From Diorhabda sublineata (Eukaryota > Arthropoda > Insecta > Coleoptera > Chrysomelidae), in assembly GCF_026230105.1 (NCBI RefSeq), contig NC_079478.1, positions 1,813,653 to 1,877,652 on the forward strand: DNA of 64,000 nt. The letters run 5' to 3'. A program made the translations under genes and the position numbers. Below, piece after piece: positions 1 through 11,600 of the stretch. Every line of letters starts with the position of its first letter. Positions within the stretch are counted from its first letter, which is position 1. The notes under the pieces are model-generated. The model searched no databases, was not told the origin of the DNA, and was given only the letters and a program-made list of their open reading frames with translations.

Positions 1-56
1 ACAATTTCATTGTGAGTGTTGGTGTAGTTGTCTTATTAAATAGTGTGTTCACTTCA
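1..56 (+). repeat. Clipped copy of a dispersed repeat family
   Basis: The stretch around 9-55 (TTGTGAGTGTTGGTGTAG, then ATAGTGTGTTCA) resembles the sequence that follows the hammerhead-like motif in the minus-strand copy near 48.1 kb, where ATTGTGA, TTGGTGTAGT and ATAGTGTGTTCA occur in the same order. The motif itself would lie upstream, outside the window. The match rests on short blocks with small gaps, so it is moderately supported. Confidence 0.4.
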
Positions 57-394
57 AATTCACTGCTTCAAATACAATTTTTTTTAATAAGAGCTGTCGA
101 TTAGTTATTCTGTAAATGATAAATACACTGTAATATATCTTCAAAGTTTTTTTTATCGGTCCAAAGAAAGATATTGAAGAAGATATTAAACAAACTGGAA
201 ATACCAAAAAAAATAAAATGATATATATCACAAGAAGCATGTATAATTGAATGGATAAACATCAGAAGGCTTTATGATGGGTGAAGGGATGAAATAAGGG
301 ATTAGTCTAAGATCATTATTAGTACTAACTGAGAATGTGAAGGAACTGAGTTGGCAGCTACATAGGATACCTCAACATGATCCCAATAAGGCTT
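57..394. other. No recognisable feature
   Basis: AT-rich sequence in which the only open frame is short and low in complexity. The LINE remnant that follows may begin somewhere within it, but I could not match residues here. Confidence 0.3.
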
Positions 395-640
395 ACTATG
401 TTCACACGACATCGTAATTATGGCAGATAATCGCAGAAACATGAAAGGTCTGACAAAAATTCTGATACAGACAATTGCAGATCAAAAGTAACCTACAAAA
501 ATACAAAATAATAATAAAAAAAGAGAAAAATGAGAACTAAGTTAGATTAATAGCAAAAAAATAACAAATAGAACAAGTAATAAGTTTTGAATATCTTTTA
601 GTAGTGTTCAATAAGAATATATGAAAGAAAGTAATACAAT
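395..640 (+). mobile_element. LINE reverse-transcriptase scrap
   Basis: Two conceptual segments fit the part of a non-LTR RT that follows the YADD box. The first, VIMADNRRNMKGLTKIL (about 412-465), resembles the usual DDxxLIADxxxxLQxLL segment. The second, QIEQVISFEYL (about 561-593), resembles the IEQVxxFxYLG segment found about 60 residues later. The reading frame is broken by stops and shifts. The 57.6 kb relic covers the same part of the RT and could be related. Only this small part is legible, so the family is uncertain. Confidence 0.42.
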
Positions 641-3600
641 ACGTGGGTAACTATCAATAAAATAAGTAATAAAGGCGATGAAGATGAAGTACCTACGAAA
701 AATATAAAGAAAAATTAGGATTATTAGAATGAGAAATGAAATTATATAAAATAATTCACAACAAGAAACAATAAATAATCTAGTTTGGATATTCAATTAG
801 CATGGAGCAAGATAAATTAACAAAAGGAAGCAGGAAAAACAGTCCAAAAGAAAACACGGAAAGAATAAATAGTAGATTTAAGAAAACAAGGCAACAGATA
901 ATAAATCAAATGAAGATTCTGAAATAAGACATGAAAACAAGGAGGAAATGGGTGAACGGATGATAAACATTTTCGACGCCTTAGATAGGGCAAAAGGAAA
1001 AACTTATTCTGTTCGGAATTTCCAAATCCAATTGTTCATATGAATATTTACCTTTAAATTATTGTACCTAAATAATAGTACCAAGGTTCACGCCAAAAAT
1101 TTTATTTTTAAATAATTCCAAATAGTGTGACTTGAAAAATTTTTTCATTTGACTTTCTCATTGCTCCGTTAGTTGGTTCTTTATTTCCTTAGGACGCCGC
1201 GAGACGTTCCATACTGATGACCCAAGGTTGAATCAAATTTCTAATTTCAAAGTACAGAATCCCGCATAAGTCAAGCACTCATGACTAAAGCACGGTCATA
1301 ACTTTGGGTAATCCATTTGTGGGGTTTTTGATTAATTAGGAAGTCAACTTCTTTTGAGTATCACCTAATGAGATAGCATTAACTGGATTCACGGAGGCAA
1401 TTTCTTGTTAACATCTTCAGTTTCCACAACATTAACAACAATACCATTACATTTTTCATTTCTTGTTATATACAGAAAGAGTTTGTATTAGATGAAGGAT
1501 AAAATTTTGAAATTGATTAATTATGATGACCATTAGATTATTTATTTTAATCAAGGCATTGTGATTCTACGTAAAAAACTGTGCTTGTGGATGTTAATGG
1601 TTGAGTCCGAATATTTTTAAAGCAACAAAACTATTTTTGAATCACTTTTCAACTAATTTATCGCCTGTTTATTATGAGTTTTATTGCAAGGTTTGAATTA
1701 GAATACTCTGAACAATATGAGGAATGAGAAATTACTACAATTGTAAGAGCTACCAAATATCTCAAAATCTATGTGTTCTTGTTTTTAATACCCGAAAGAA
1801 AATTGAAAAACTATCTAAGAACAATTCACCACATTTAAATCGTTATTAGAATTCTATCTTGAGGCATAAAAGTTTTTTTTCCAGACGAAAACTTTGAAAC
1901 TTTGCACGCAGGAAGCATTAAACTTTTTCGCGAACTAATTCACTGTCGTGTAAATGAGGAAAACGTAATAAAGTTAAAGTAGAGCAATTAAGTGTGGCAA
2001 TTATTCTGAATGAGGGTTTAAAATGTCAACTGGCTTTGTACCAGAAAGGATTTTATTTCCAGCCTCTTTAAAATTGAGAAATAGGGCCAAATGGAACTCT
2101 GCCAACTATAACATAGCTGATATGATACGACATGCTTCATTATTTTTTGATATACGGTGACGTTATTCGTAAATAATAAACAGTTGGTTGACTGAATGGC
2201 TTTAAGAAATAGAATGTGATGAACATAAAAAATAACAGCTTTTCCTATATGTATAAGATCGTATTGCCATGGAATTGAGCAAATGTAGGATAATAAAAAT
2301 AACCTGACAACGTGATAGATTTGAATAAAATTTTTTTCAACCCCCTAGCTGAAGCTCTATTCAATTGTTTTACACCTTATACTTTGCAGGTTACCAAGCG
2401 ATGACAAAATATAATATCTGTAGGCTATATTTGATTCTAAATGAGTTTTCGGAAAAAAGTTTTTTGGCATTTTTAGCTTTGATAAAAATAATGAAATTTT
2501 TCTCTCCCAATTTATTCGAAAAAAATAAACATAAATATACCTTCTTTAGAAGCTTTTGTAAAATGACAATGACAAAAAATGACAACAGTAGTATGCATTT
2601 TTGATGAAATAAAACTACGTTTTATGGACAGAAATTTAGTCTCTGGTATCAGGTAAACCCTCAGTGAATTTGTGGATAAACGTCCTCAAGTAAATGACGA
2701 ATATTATATGAGTAAAACCTTACAGCTAAACATTATGAAATAAATGCGAATATAACTAGTGGGAAACTATAGTTTTACCAAAATCATGTTCTTGCACATG
2801 TAGATATGAGAGAATGTGTCGCTTAAACATTTGCAAGATACTAAATTAAGATCCCTAAGAAAACTACATCCCTAACTTTCCAAACTGGAAATCAGCACGA
2901 CTAACAATGATTTAAAGACAGAAAAAAGGTTTTCGATATGTGATACTAAGCAAAATAATACCGATTCTAAAAAACAAAAACCATCACACATCAATTATGA
3001 AAAAATATTTGAGAAACAAGAAGTTTCAAATAAATATGAAATTTATAATATCCGAGAAGATCTACGATACGTCTAATTTCTTTCTTACGTCTATACATTT
3101 TCATATACGCTAAAACAAATTCTGGAAACATATTTTCCGCTTTAAAAATTATTACGTGGAAACTTGGTTTCGAAATTCTTCAACTGCATCTTGAGGTGAT
3201 GAAAATCGTCGTCTGACAGTGGGGAACAAGATAAAATCGGGTTACTACGAGTAATGAAACATTAATTCGATGGTTTTCTCCTTCAAATATTCATTCGTTT
3301 CATGATCCAGTTGGAATATATCTTTCTATTATTGAATGGTCATGCAGAATTTCAGTCTTCAATACGACTCTATCTACATGCCCAATCATGTTGCCATTAA
3401 CATCGATCTATCTACGAAAGACAATTGGTTTTGACCGACTTGAGTTGAGTTGCACGAAGCGATTCTATGCATTGTTGTTAGGAAATGCCTTTATTTTGCA
3501 CAAACCTCCTTTTTTTCAACGTTCACTTCCAATAGCTTACTCAATTTCTAAATTACGTCATTGGTCACAATTACAGTGATACCACAACTCATTAACGTCA

Positions 3601-4129
3601 CTTTTTGTTCGATTTTAATGGGCAATCTTCATATTTATAATTTTCTTTATGAAGGGTATCATCAAAGTTGATTATTTCAAATTTCTGTTTCCACATATCA
3701 AGATTCTATGTAACTTAAGCGATTTTGTTTCATTGTTGATCGTAGATATGTCACAATTGATTTTAACTCACCGAGAAACTTTCGCAATTGATACTGAGTT
3801 AGTGTTGAAAAAACTTTTTTATTGATGAAATTAACATCTACTTATCTAACGACTAATATTTCTTTTGATATCGTTTCTTAGTTGATTTTGAACTGTAGAC
3901 GCAAGAAGATGAATGAATTCATTTTGAATCAGTGTTAACAGTTTCTGGAGCTTCTATAGCATGTTAGACCATTTGGCAGTAGCAGTTCAAACTGATCGAC
4001 AAATTTCTATTTTACATTGTCAAGAGAAGGTCTGTTATTTATCAAAATTTACAAATTGTTAAAATACTGGCTGATAAGTTCATTATTCCTTAACTGTGAA
4101 TTATTTTATGATTGTAGTTTAGTCCTAAC
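641..4129. other. No recognisable feature
   Basis: About 3.5 kb of AT-rich sequence. Purine-rich text at 780-960 could be decayed LINE coding or 3' sequence, but no motif supports it. Open frames at 2365-2604 and 3388-3579 are short and low in complexity. I see no transposase or RT motif, RNA gene or inverted repeat. Confidence 0.3.
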
Positions 4130-4945
4130 TAGCCCTGTGGGACGCAAGTACGCACAATTGAAACTTATGCATTAATCGCGAATCTTCATAATCTAGGTAA
4201 AAGAAACCATACTATTGCTACCGAATTTGAATACCCCCAAGTTACGGAAACTTCAAAAAATATGCATCCACCTTTGGGATAGAAATGAGCCTCGAAAAAC
4301 CGACCGATCAACGACTCACGAACACAGAGACAGCATCTCAGACCAATGAATCAAGGGATCTGCCTTAGAGTACTTTTATAGTGAAAATAAAATTGAGCAA
4401 AACTGGCCTCTTTGAAGGGTGGCATTGAACAACCACTTTTAAGATTTCTGCAAGAGGTTGCAGTGGGCTGAAAAACATTAAAATTGGACGTATGAAGATT
4501 AGGAAAAAGTTTTATGCAGTGGCGAGTCAAAATTTTCGGATCTAAGAGAAAAGTGTAAATCGAAAGAAGAACCTAAAACCCTGGAGGAAGGGCGACTGAG
4601 GATCTGGTAGAAAATGAATGGATTTTGTAGAAAGAAGGCTATAAAAAATATTAATGGAAAATGTAGTCAATTCTAGTCAGCACGTGATCTTCCAGCATGA
4701 TAACAATTCCAAGCATTCCTCGAAGCTGTGCAAATATTACTTGAAGGGATTTGAAAGAATGTATTGAAAGTAACCATTTGGTCACAGTCGTTCGAACTCA
4801 ATCCGATTCAGTCGTTTGTAGGAAAAATTTGATAGAAAAGTCAGGAAGCAGTATTCTACTTTTTTGGAATATCCTGACAAACGAAATGTGTCGGAAATGC
4901 TACAGAGAATGCCAAAATTGTATGCCGAAATAATAGAAGCTTATA
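4130..4945 (+). mobile_element. Tc1-like transposase relic, nearly full length
   Basis: Conceptual translation with frame changes follows a Tc1 transposase in order. It begins with an N-terminal helix-turn-helix segment (LHNLGKRNHTIATEF, about 4180-4230) and continues with ASKNRP, equivalent to the KPRSGRP linker. Next come LKTLKLDV*RLGKSFMQW, equivalent to the NWTVEDWKKVLWSD region, then SGESKFSDL. The second catalytic box is FQHDNNSKHSSKLCKYYL (about 4690-4743), and the tail WSQSFELNPIQSF corresponds to WPxQSPDLNPIEN. Two catalytic residues look lost: the first Asp (SDESKF reads SGESKF) and the final Glu (NPIE reads NPIQ). The element is dead. I did not resolve its inverted repeats. Confidence 0.8.
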
Positions 4946-5094
4946 TTCTTTAAAATGGAAATATCAAAACCTTTTTTTTATTTTTTGTATATCACGCAAA
5001 CTATATGGTGGGCAAAAACATTTACCTGCTTGTGTAGATGAGATTTTTTATAATTGAATAATCTGTTGTAATACAATTGAGAATTATTTGAGTA
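4946..5094. other. Tc1 3' flank
   Basis: Short AT-rich spacer after the transposase relic. It may include the decayed 3' end of the Tc1 element, but no terminal repeat could be identified. Confidence 0.25.
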
Positions 5095-5131
5095 GGGTCC
5101 AGGGAGTAATGCCTCCCCCCGCTACGCCACT
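5095..5131 (-). mobile_element. Possible hAT terminus
   Basis: Read on the minus strand from 5131 this begins AAGTGGCGTAGCGGGGGGAG. That closely resembles a common insect hAT terminus (CAGTGGCGTAGC followed by a G run), with the first base mutated. No matching opposite end or 8-bp target duplication was found, so it is a solo or truncated end. Confidence 0.4.
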
Positions 5132-6161
5132 TGTTTCTTACCCTGTATAACAAAATTACTGTGAAAAGTTATGCGTAACATAGTAGTTAAACTTAATTAC
5201 ATTCAACGATTATATAAGACAAAGAGTAAATTCAAAAGACTAGTAAACGTTTTTGATCTAAAATTAATGTGGAAATTATAATTTCACAAAGCAGTTTCTT
5301 CCTACATAGATAAGATGCATGATTTGTAACACACAATGATGCATCAGTAATACGTTCAATGAATATAATGTCCGATCCCAATGCTTAATGAATCTTTATA
5401 ATTAAGTTGGCGATAAATAATATGTTATAAATTTAGCTAACAAACGGCTAATGGAGACGAGCTTGGAAATGATAGAGACGCAAATACTAAAACTGAAATA
5501 GAAAACTTACAGAATGATACAATAACATAAATAATCGATTCTTCAAATAAAATTACTAAACATTCGAATTTTTCAATCTTCACAATTTGTAAGTTGATGT
5601 TTTTCAATCATCAATCATAGCTCGTAACTAATTATTAGATAGCGGATGAAATCTAATTAATTTCCACCACACAAATTCACAATTGCATCTACTCAACTTG
5701 CAGATTTGCAAAATTTAGTATTTACTATGGCATGGTGAATAGTTATCGCTTATTAAGCACACATAAGACGTATAAGTATGCTGGAAAATATTTACGTTTG
5801 TAGTATCCAAAAAATCCAATATTTTGTCTTGTACTATTCACCTTGATGTTTTTAACTCAAAAAAGATTTTGTAATTCAGACTCCCTCAATAACAACTACA
5901 GAAATTTTAAGAACCTTTCCATAAAAGTCTCTTCTAATGATTAGTTTTTTTAATGGAAACTATAATCTGCCTGGCCGGCAATCAATCTTTGTTATGTCTT
6001 GTTGTAAAGCATCACTCGCGTGAGTTAAATTATATATTTATATTATGTAAAATCTACTTCTTAGTCCTGTAGGCATGTTGGATGTCAATGGTCGCTTCAG
6101 TTGACCCATTCCATTGCAATCACGCACCTTCAATAGTCTGGCTGATGCATTGGGGAATATT
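5132..6161. other. No recognisable feature
   Basis: AT-rich sequence without transposon protein motifs or long open frames. Composition becomes less AT-rich after about 6060, approaching the 6.2-6.5 kb island. Confidence 0.3.
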
Positions 6162-6182
6162 ATCATCATCATCATCATCATC
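6162..6182 (+). repeat. (ATC)n microsatellite
   Basis: Seven uninterrupted ATC units; a simple repeat. Confidence 0.95.
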
Positions 6183-6235
6183 GCACTAAAATGATTTATG
6201 GTTTCCTCGACAGATTTATGTTACATACAGCTCCA

Positions 6236-6502
6236 TTAACTTAATGCAAGTTTGATTTGTTTGAAGAGGCTAGTGTTGCGATGGTGTGGGATGCTAGAAT
6301 CGTCTTCATATGTAACTACCATGGAAGCTCTTGTTGTTAATACGACAGTATTGGGTCGAGGCCGCTTCCTTAGGGAACCCGTAGGTCTCCGTCTATCTGC
6401 CAAGGAGAATTTCAACAGGAGAAAGTGGAGATGAGGTAGGAGATCATCATTCAGAAACGTTCTTTTCATTACGACGTATCCTGTTTTTTTCGTCTTCACC
6501 AT
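6236..6502 (-). CDS. Unrecognised 88-codon open frame in a GC-richer island
   Basis: An ATG-initiated frame of 88 codons lies in sequence visibly richer in GC than its surroundings. The product would be basic in the middle (RRRPTGSLRKRPRPN) with no cysteine pattern, signal peptide or membrane segment. An overlapping 60-codon frame runs on the other strand, so this may be chance in a low-stop region. I do not recognise the protein. It could be a host exon, part of an unknown element, or noise; the low confidence reflects that. Confidence 0.15.
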   Translation of the reverse strand: MVKTKKTGYVVMKRTFLNDDLLPHLHFLLLKFSLADRRRPTGSLRKRPRPNTVVLTTRASMVVTYEDDSSIPHHRNTSLFKQIKLALS

Positions 6503-6961
6503 GTTCTGAATAAAACTACATCTCGCATTTTTATTCTATGGAGTATCGCCCTGTACAATACATAATAGCAGTTTTGGCGGTTTCATTGCATGCAGTTAAT
6601 ACGCTAAATGAACCGGTAGAGAACACTCAGCTTCTACCAGGGCTGCTCTGATTATGTAAACACTTCAAATTACATTAATTTGCGGTTATGGATTTTGCTT
6701 ACATATGTGCAAGCCTCTGTTTGTAAATCAATTTGGATTTTATCTGTTAAATTGTTTAATTAATTTTTGTTGGTAACCATTGATGTTGAAAGCTGAATAG
6801 TAATTAAAATGATTGTTTGATATTTCCAAAACAAGATTATATATTTTGAGGTTCGTTACCGCTACCTCGAAGAGTATTTTAAGTGATGTGTGTATACTTT
6901 ACGTAATCTATGTACTTGAAAGATCATTTCGACTGACGTTTTGAGATAATAAAAATAAAAA
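6503..6961. other. No recognisable feature
   Basis: Moderately AT-rich sequence with no motif recognised. Confidence 0.3.
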
Positions 6962-7265
6962 AACAGTGGCAACATGTCCAGTTAATCCGAAAAAAGCAGA
7001 CGTATAGTTTTTGTTGGTTTTTTGAAGCACCACGATTGAATCTTTTCATAATATCTTTGCACCAATCGATACGAGCTTTTTTTGAGCGATTGTCAAATTA
7101 TGCGGTATCAAACACGAAAAAATCTTTTTGACAGCCAAATGTTCAACGCTCAATCAAAAAGAATGTTCAAATATCTGTAAACAACTCAAGAAGCGCTCGT
7201 ATGACAACACGTTCTGAATACGTTCCCCATATTTGAGATATTCACACCAATGTTGCCATATCTTA
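6962..7265 (-). mobile_element. Internally deleted mariner relic
   Basis: On the minus strand the text reads EHLAVKKIF, IPHNLTIAQKKARIDWC, KDIMKRFNRGASKN, and then jumps to a segment equivalent to CFFGKTGHVATV (about 6962-7000). Mariners of this subfamily normally have about 50 residues between GASK and CFFGKTGH, including the first catalytic Asp (TGDESW). That block is missing. The 38.4 kb relic belongs to the same subfamily, sharing the LTxAQKKARVDxC, RGASKDVY and RRRIILHHDNAS regions of the consensus. The relic is truncated at both ends. Confidence 0.75.
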
Positions 7266-10200
7266 AAAAAATTAAGTAGCAACTCATGTATTATCGTCGA
7301 GGACAAACAAATAATTTGTTGCATTTTTGTATAATAAATTAATTGTGTTGTTATGAAATAAATTTTCTTTGTGGAGAAAATTGAAATAAAACAACCTTAT
7401 TGATGGTAATTCCAATGGAAATAATGTTTATTTCCTAAAGATCAATTTTAGAGCCTATGGTAAAATTGTCGAATTCAAAAAAAGTGATTTGGAGGAAAGG
7501 AAAAAAAATTGGAGGAGTCGGCAAGAGAAATTAATGACGGAAATAACAAAACGGTTATGTTTTCGATAGAATCATAACAAAATTTGAAAAATATGAGATA
7601 ATTTATAATAATTTTGAAGATTCGCTATTGAACAAATAAATTTTTTTCCTGGGCGCGTCGACATCTTCGTCATCGTCGAATTTACAATGATTGCACCAAA
7701 ATTCTTCATGATATTGTAAAAATGTGAATGTGAATGAGATAAATTAGGTTGGGATCTTCCGTTTCATGTTAAAATGAAGTTTAAACTACCCCAGACATGA
7801 TTTTAATTCGATATATTCCTATTATACTATTTGGCTTCTATATACGAAAATCTAAAAAGGTCGTAAATGTTATATTGAACCCCGTGTCTCGATGAGTTGA
7901 ATAAATTGGACAAAGGTGAACACGACGACTTTCTTCATCGAAAAATAATTTACATTCCCGTTGTTTCTGTTACTAAACTCGTTACATCCCAACGAAACGA
8001 TAAAATTTTATTTTCATACCAAGTTGAACGCTAATAAAAAGAAGGATCCAAGTGGGTATTTAAGCACACAATAACAATACGCAGCAACACACTTCAAAAT
8101 ACGAAAAACACTGGCGGGTCTACAGAAATTATTTCCAAACACGATAATCTTTCTGCTTGATGATGACCTTATAGAACAAATAGAACTCGATGAAGATTCA
8201 TTCCAGTATTATCGTAATATAGGTTATATTCTTCATTATTTGTAATGCTCATCCATTTAGATTTAATATGTTATTTAAATAATTTGCTCGTACTATTTTG
8301 ACCACTCTCTTCATCTTGTATAACCTCCAAGAATTACCTGTGCGCTATCCTTTTCTGCCCAACCACATCCATTTTTGGATCATCATCTCGCAGAACTCGT
8401 TGCTGAAGATTTTATTGATGATCCTATTGTTTTCTGACTGTAAACCGGAGCCGACTGGTGGAACCATGTTCAACTGGTTTGGACGCTAAGAAAAAATACC
8501 ATAAGAAAAAATATCCATAGCAATCATGCTCTTCGAAATTGCCGTTATCTTTTCTTTAAGAGCCAATAGCCTCAACTAGTTAAGCCATCTGGTATATTGT
8601 AAGTTGCTGAACTCAAAAAAGCTCTTCAATTTTTCAATTTTAAGGTAATTTTTGAAAACTATATATCAAACTGATCTCTTGAGCTTGAAAATTAAAGGTT
8701 TTTACCGTTGTCATGCATTATGTCATTTTCTATATAAAATTAACTATCTTTATAATTTATTTTCATCATCAATTAATGAGTTATAAACGGATTGTTAAAT
8801 AATTTAGTTTATGTTTCCCTATAAAATGTTTAATAGATTTTTCAAACTCCAGATTTTAATGTTTCGCTCTGAAATTATCATTTATAAAAATTCAATTGGA
8901 ATTATTTTGGTTTTGTTTGTTAGAATTATTTTTCCCCAGTTTTTCTTGAGGTTACGGCAATGTTTGATGAAAACGGCACCCAATGGTAACTTAGGGTGAA
9001 ATGTTTTCCCAACTTATTTCAATAAAACTGTCTGTCGACAAGGCTTTGTGTGATTTGACTGGTTTCTTTCTTTTTTTTTTTTAGATATACTCATGTCTTT
9101 TGAATAATCAGAAAACATTGTTGGAAACATTTCGTATACTGATACTCATTCTTTAGTTGTGGTTTCTCAATAATTGAACACATTTTTGAAAGAACAACAA
9201 AGTTCGAAAATTTAAAGTTTAAAAATCGTTTCCTACTCTAATCAATTGTTTCATCAATAATAGTTATTTATGCAACAAGTGAGTAAACTAATACTTTTTT
9301 TCATTAGTAGGACGGTTTTGCAATTCCTACGAGTGGAAAAAATTACTTTACTCACGAGTTTAATACAAAAATTTTCCTACGTCCGTAGACTTGAACAAAT
9401 TCTACAAAACTTTTATCAATTTTTATTTTGTAATAGTAATACCGAAAGTACAACTGTGAACATTATTAATTTGAAGTGAAGAAGCAGTACTATATTACTA
9501 TTGGTACTTGAATTGCCAACATTTAAGAAGTTGAAAGAAATAACTTCGTCTATAGTGAACATTTTTTATAAAAGCAAATGAATGAAAAAAACGTGAATAT
9601 TATAACATTTACAGTGTTGTTGATTGGCTTGAAATAACCAAAATAAATGAAATTTGTAAGTGAAAGTGATTGTTTTTCACACGATTTAGTACTTGATTTC
9701 GAGTCTCCTGATCTTCTACCATTATTATTTTGGATCTAGCTGTTTCCAATGCCGTTACCGGCTGAAACTCGGATGAAATTAACTTTTCTCAAATTCAATT
9801 TTGCCAGTAGTAACGAGGAGTGTAAAAACAAATTCTGTAATTCACTCGAACACGCTTAAAATAACTATCAGTCTGTTCTTCTATCAAGTTAAAGAAAGGT
9901 AGAATAAATAGATGTAATTAGTTACAAGCTTAAACCTGGACATAAAAGTTAGGCAAATAAAAGAGGCAATTCAAAGCAAACACCAAGAATCTGATTACGT
10001 TGATTAAACTTGATGCAACTAGGCGGTTTTATGAAGTTTATTTACGGACTTTACGGTTTTAATAATTACGATAAATGACAGTAATTTAAAGGGAAATATG
10101 AAGAGGGAAAAAAACAACGAGAATTGTTAATGAATATGAAGTATGCTTCATATTAAAACAACGATTACTTATTTATATACACTAGTACACATTCTTTATA

Positions 10201-10429
10201 CGATTTTTTTCAATTCTATCGGAAAACCAGTATATTTACATACCTGCATAAGTGAATCCAACAACTTGAAAACTAATTAAAAACTAACATTTAACAATAT
10301 AAAATCATACTACAAAAACAAAGATGCAAACAAGATATGCTGAAGACAATTGAGAAGAAGATAATTAGAACAATAATGAGACCAGTAGACGTTCAAAATA
10401 AATTAATGGAGAGAATGAAAACATTAAAT
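7266..10429. other. No recognisable feature
   Basis: About 3.2 kb of AT-rich sequence. Open frames at 8298-8489, 8811-8999 and 9270-9479 are short, hydrophobic or low in complexity, and match nothing I know. A GC-rich patch near 7651-7680 (GGGCGCGTCGACATC) is isolated and unexplained. Confidence 0.3.
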
Positions 10430-10545
10430 ATGATGCAATGGGATCCCGGTGGTACAAAAGACGCGACAGGCCTAGGACAACATGGTCAAAAGATATGGAA
10501 GATGCCCTCAGCCGATTGGAAGTTATAAACTGGCAATAGCATGTT
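10430..10545 (+). mobile_element. LINE C-terminal tail fragment
   Basis: The frame gives KRRDRPRTTWSKDMEDALSR followed by LEVINWQ. This fits the arginine-rich RGRPRxxWxxDVExDLxxLGVxNW tail found after the RT domain of many insect LINEs. Only the tail is legible. It lies about 500 bp upstream of an RT fragment on the same strand, an order that does not fit one intact element (the tail should follow the RT). They are probably two insertions or a rearranged one. Confidence 0.5.
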
Positions 10546-11059
10546 GATGCAGGAAATAAGCTAAAAGATGTTTACATGGACTATGGGGACTGATCCACCT
10601 CAACAAAAGGTGTTAAGCATATTATACTGAGTGAGGTAATTACTTATTACTTTCATTAAATTTCTTATCTATTGATTCAATAGGTATGTCATAAGCATAT
10701 CATTCCACAGAGTCCAAACAAAAACAAGTTCACTAATGTCATGTTTAAATTGATCCATGTTTCTTATAAGACTTTCCAATGCTTCATTACTTTCGTCTGA
10801 TTGATGAGGTACACCTATTAGTACCACAATTATATAATTATTATAGTAAATTATCATGATTGGATTAATCCATAAAGGAATAGCTATTTGATCACTCTAG
10901 TAGAAAACTAATAATATTTGGATTTTAATTCATTATTTTTTTTTTTGGATTTTAATATGGTATATATAACTTGCATAACATTTCTACGAAGTGTTAAAGT
11001 GCATGTTAAATAATCTTCAAAACTAAGTCTTCGTATCCAGTGATTTGGTGGATGATAGC
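10546..11059. other. Spacer between two LINE fragments
   Basis: AT-rich, including an interrupted T run near 10930-10945. No motif recognised. Confidence 0.3.
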
Positions 11060-11600
11060 GTCTTGTTTCCGGAAATAACAGTGGAGGAAGTTAAGACAAC
11101 TATAACAAAATAGAAAAATGGATAACCATATGGTATAGATAATATAAGCAACGATTTAACAAATATGGATTAAAGGAACTGGATATGCTTACTTTATTCC
11201 AGTAGATTAGAATGTCATACAGTTCAAATGTATGTCCGTACCTATGGATAAAGAAAAAGCAATCTCAAGTCCAAGCACAAAGCAAACGTTGAAATAACAA
11301 CAATTTTGGACAGAATAGATCAACGTAGGACATAATATTCATATCCATAAGGAAAATCAACAGTTCAACAGGCCCGTGTTTGTATGTACTGTTGACCTGT
11401 AAGATTGAAGGAATATAATGAAGATTCTAGTGAAGAACATGTATATATCATAATAATCAAAACATTATAAGAGATCGGATATATAATAAGGATTAAAACC
11501 AGAGGGCGACTGTCTAAAGAAGTCCAGATATGGCAGAAAGATAGTCCAAGTCCTACACTATTCAATATTGTCATGGACGGAATCATAGAAAGTTTTTATC
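11060..11600 (+). mobile_element. LINE reverse-transcriptase remnant
   Basis: Broken frames follow the early to middle part of a non-LTR RT. VEEVKTTITK*KNG*PYGID (about 11083-11142) matches the ExxxxIxKLKNGKAxGxDxI block. IRIKTRGRLSKEVQIWQKDS (about 11480-11545) followed by PSPTLFNIVMDGIIE matches the block before and including QGDSLSPTLFNIxMDExI. The GIRQG residues before SLSP are eroded to QKDS. No YADD box is legible downstream, so the piece is 3'-truncated or decayed beyond reading. Confidence 0.7.
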
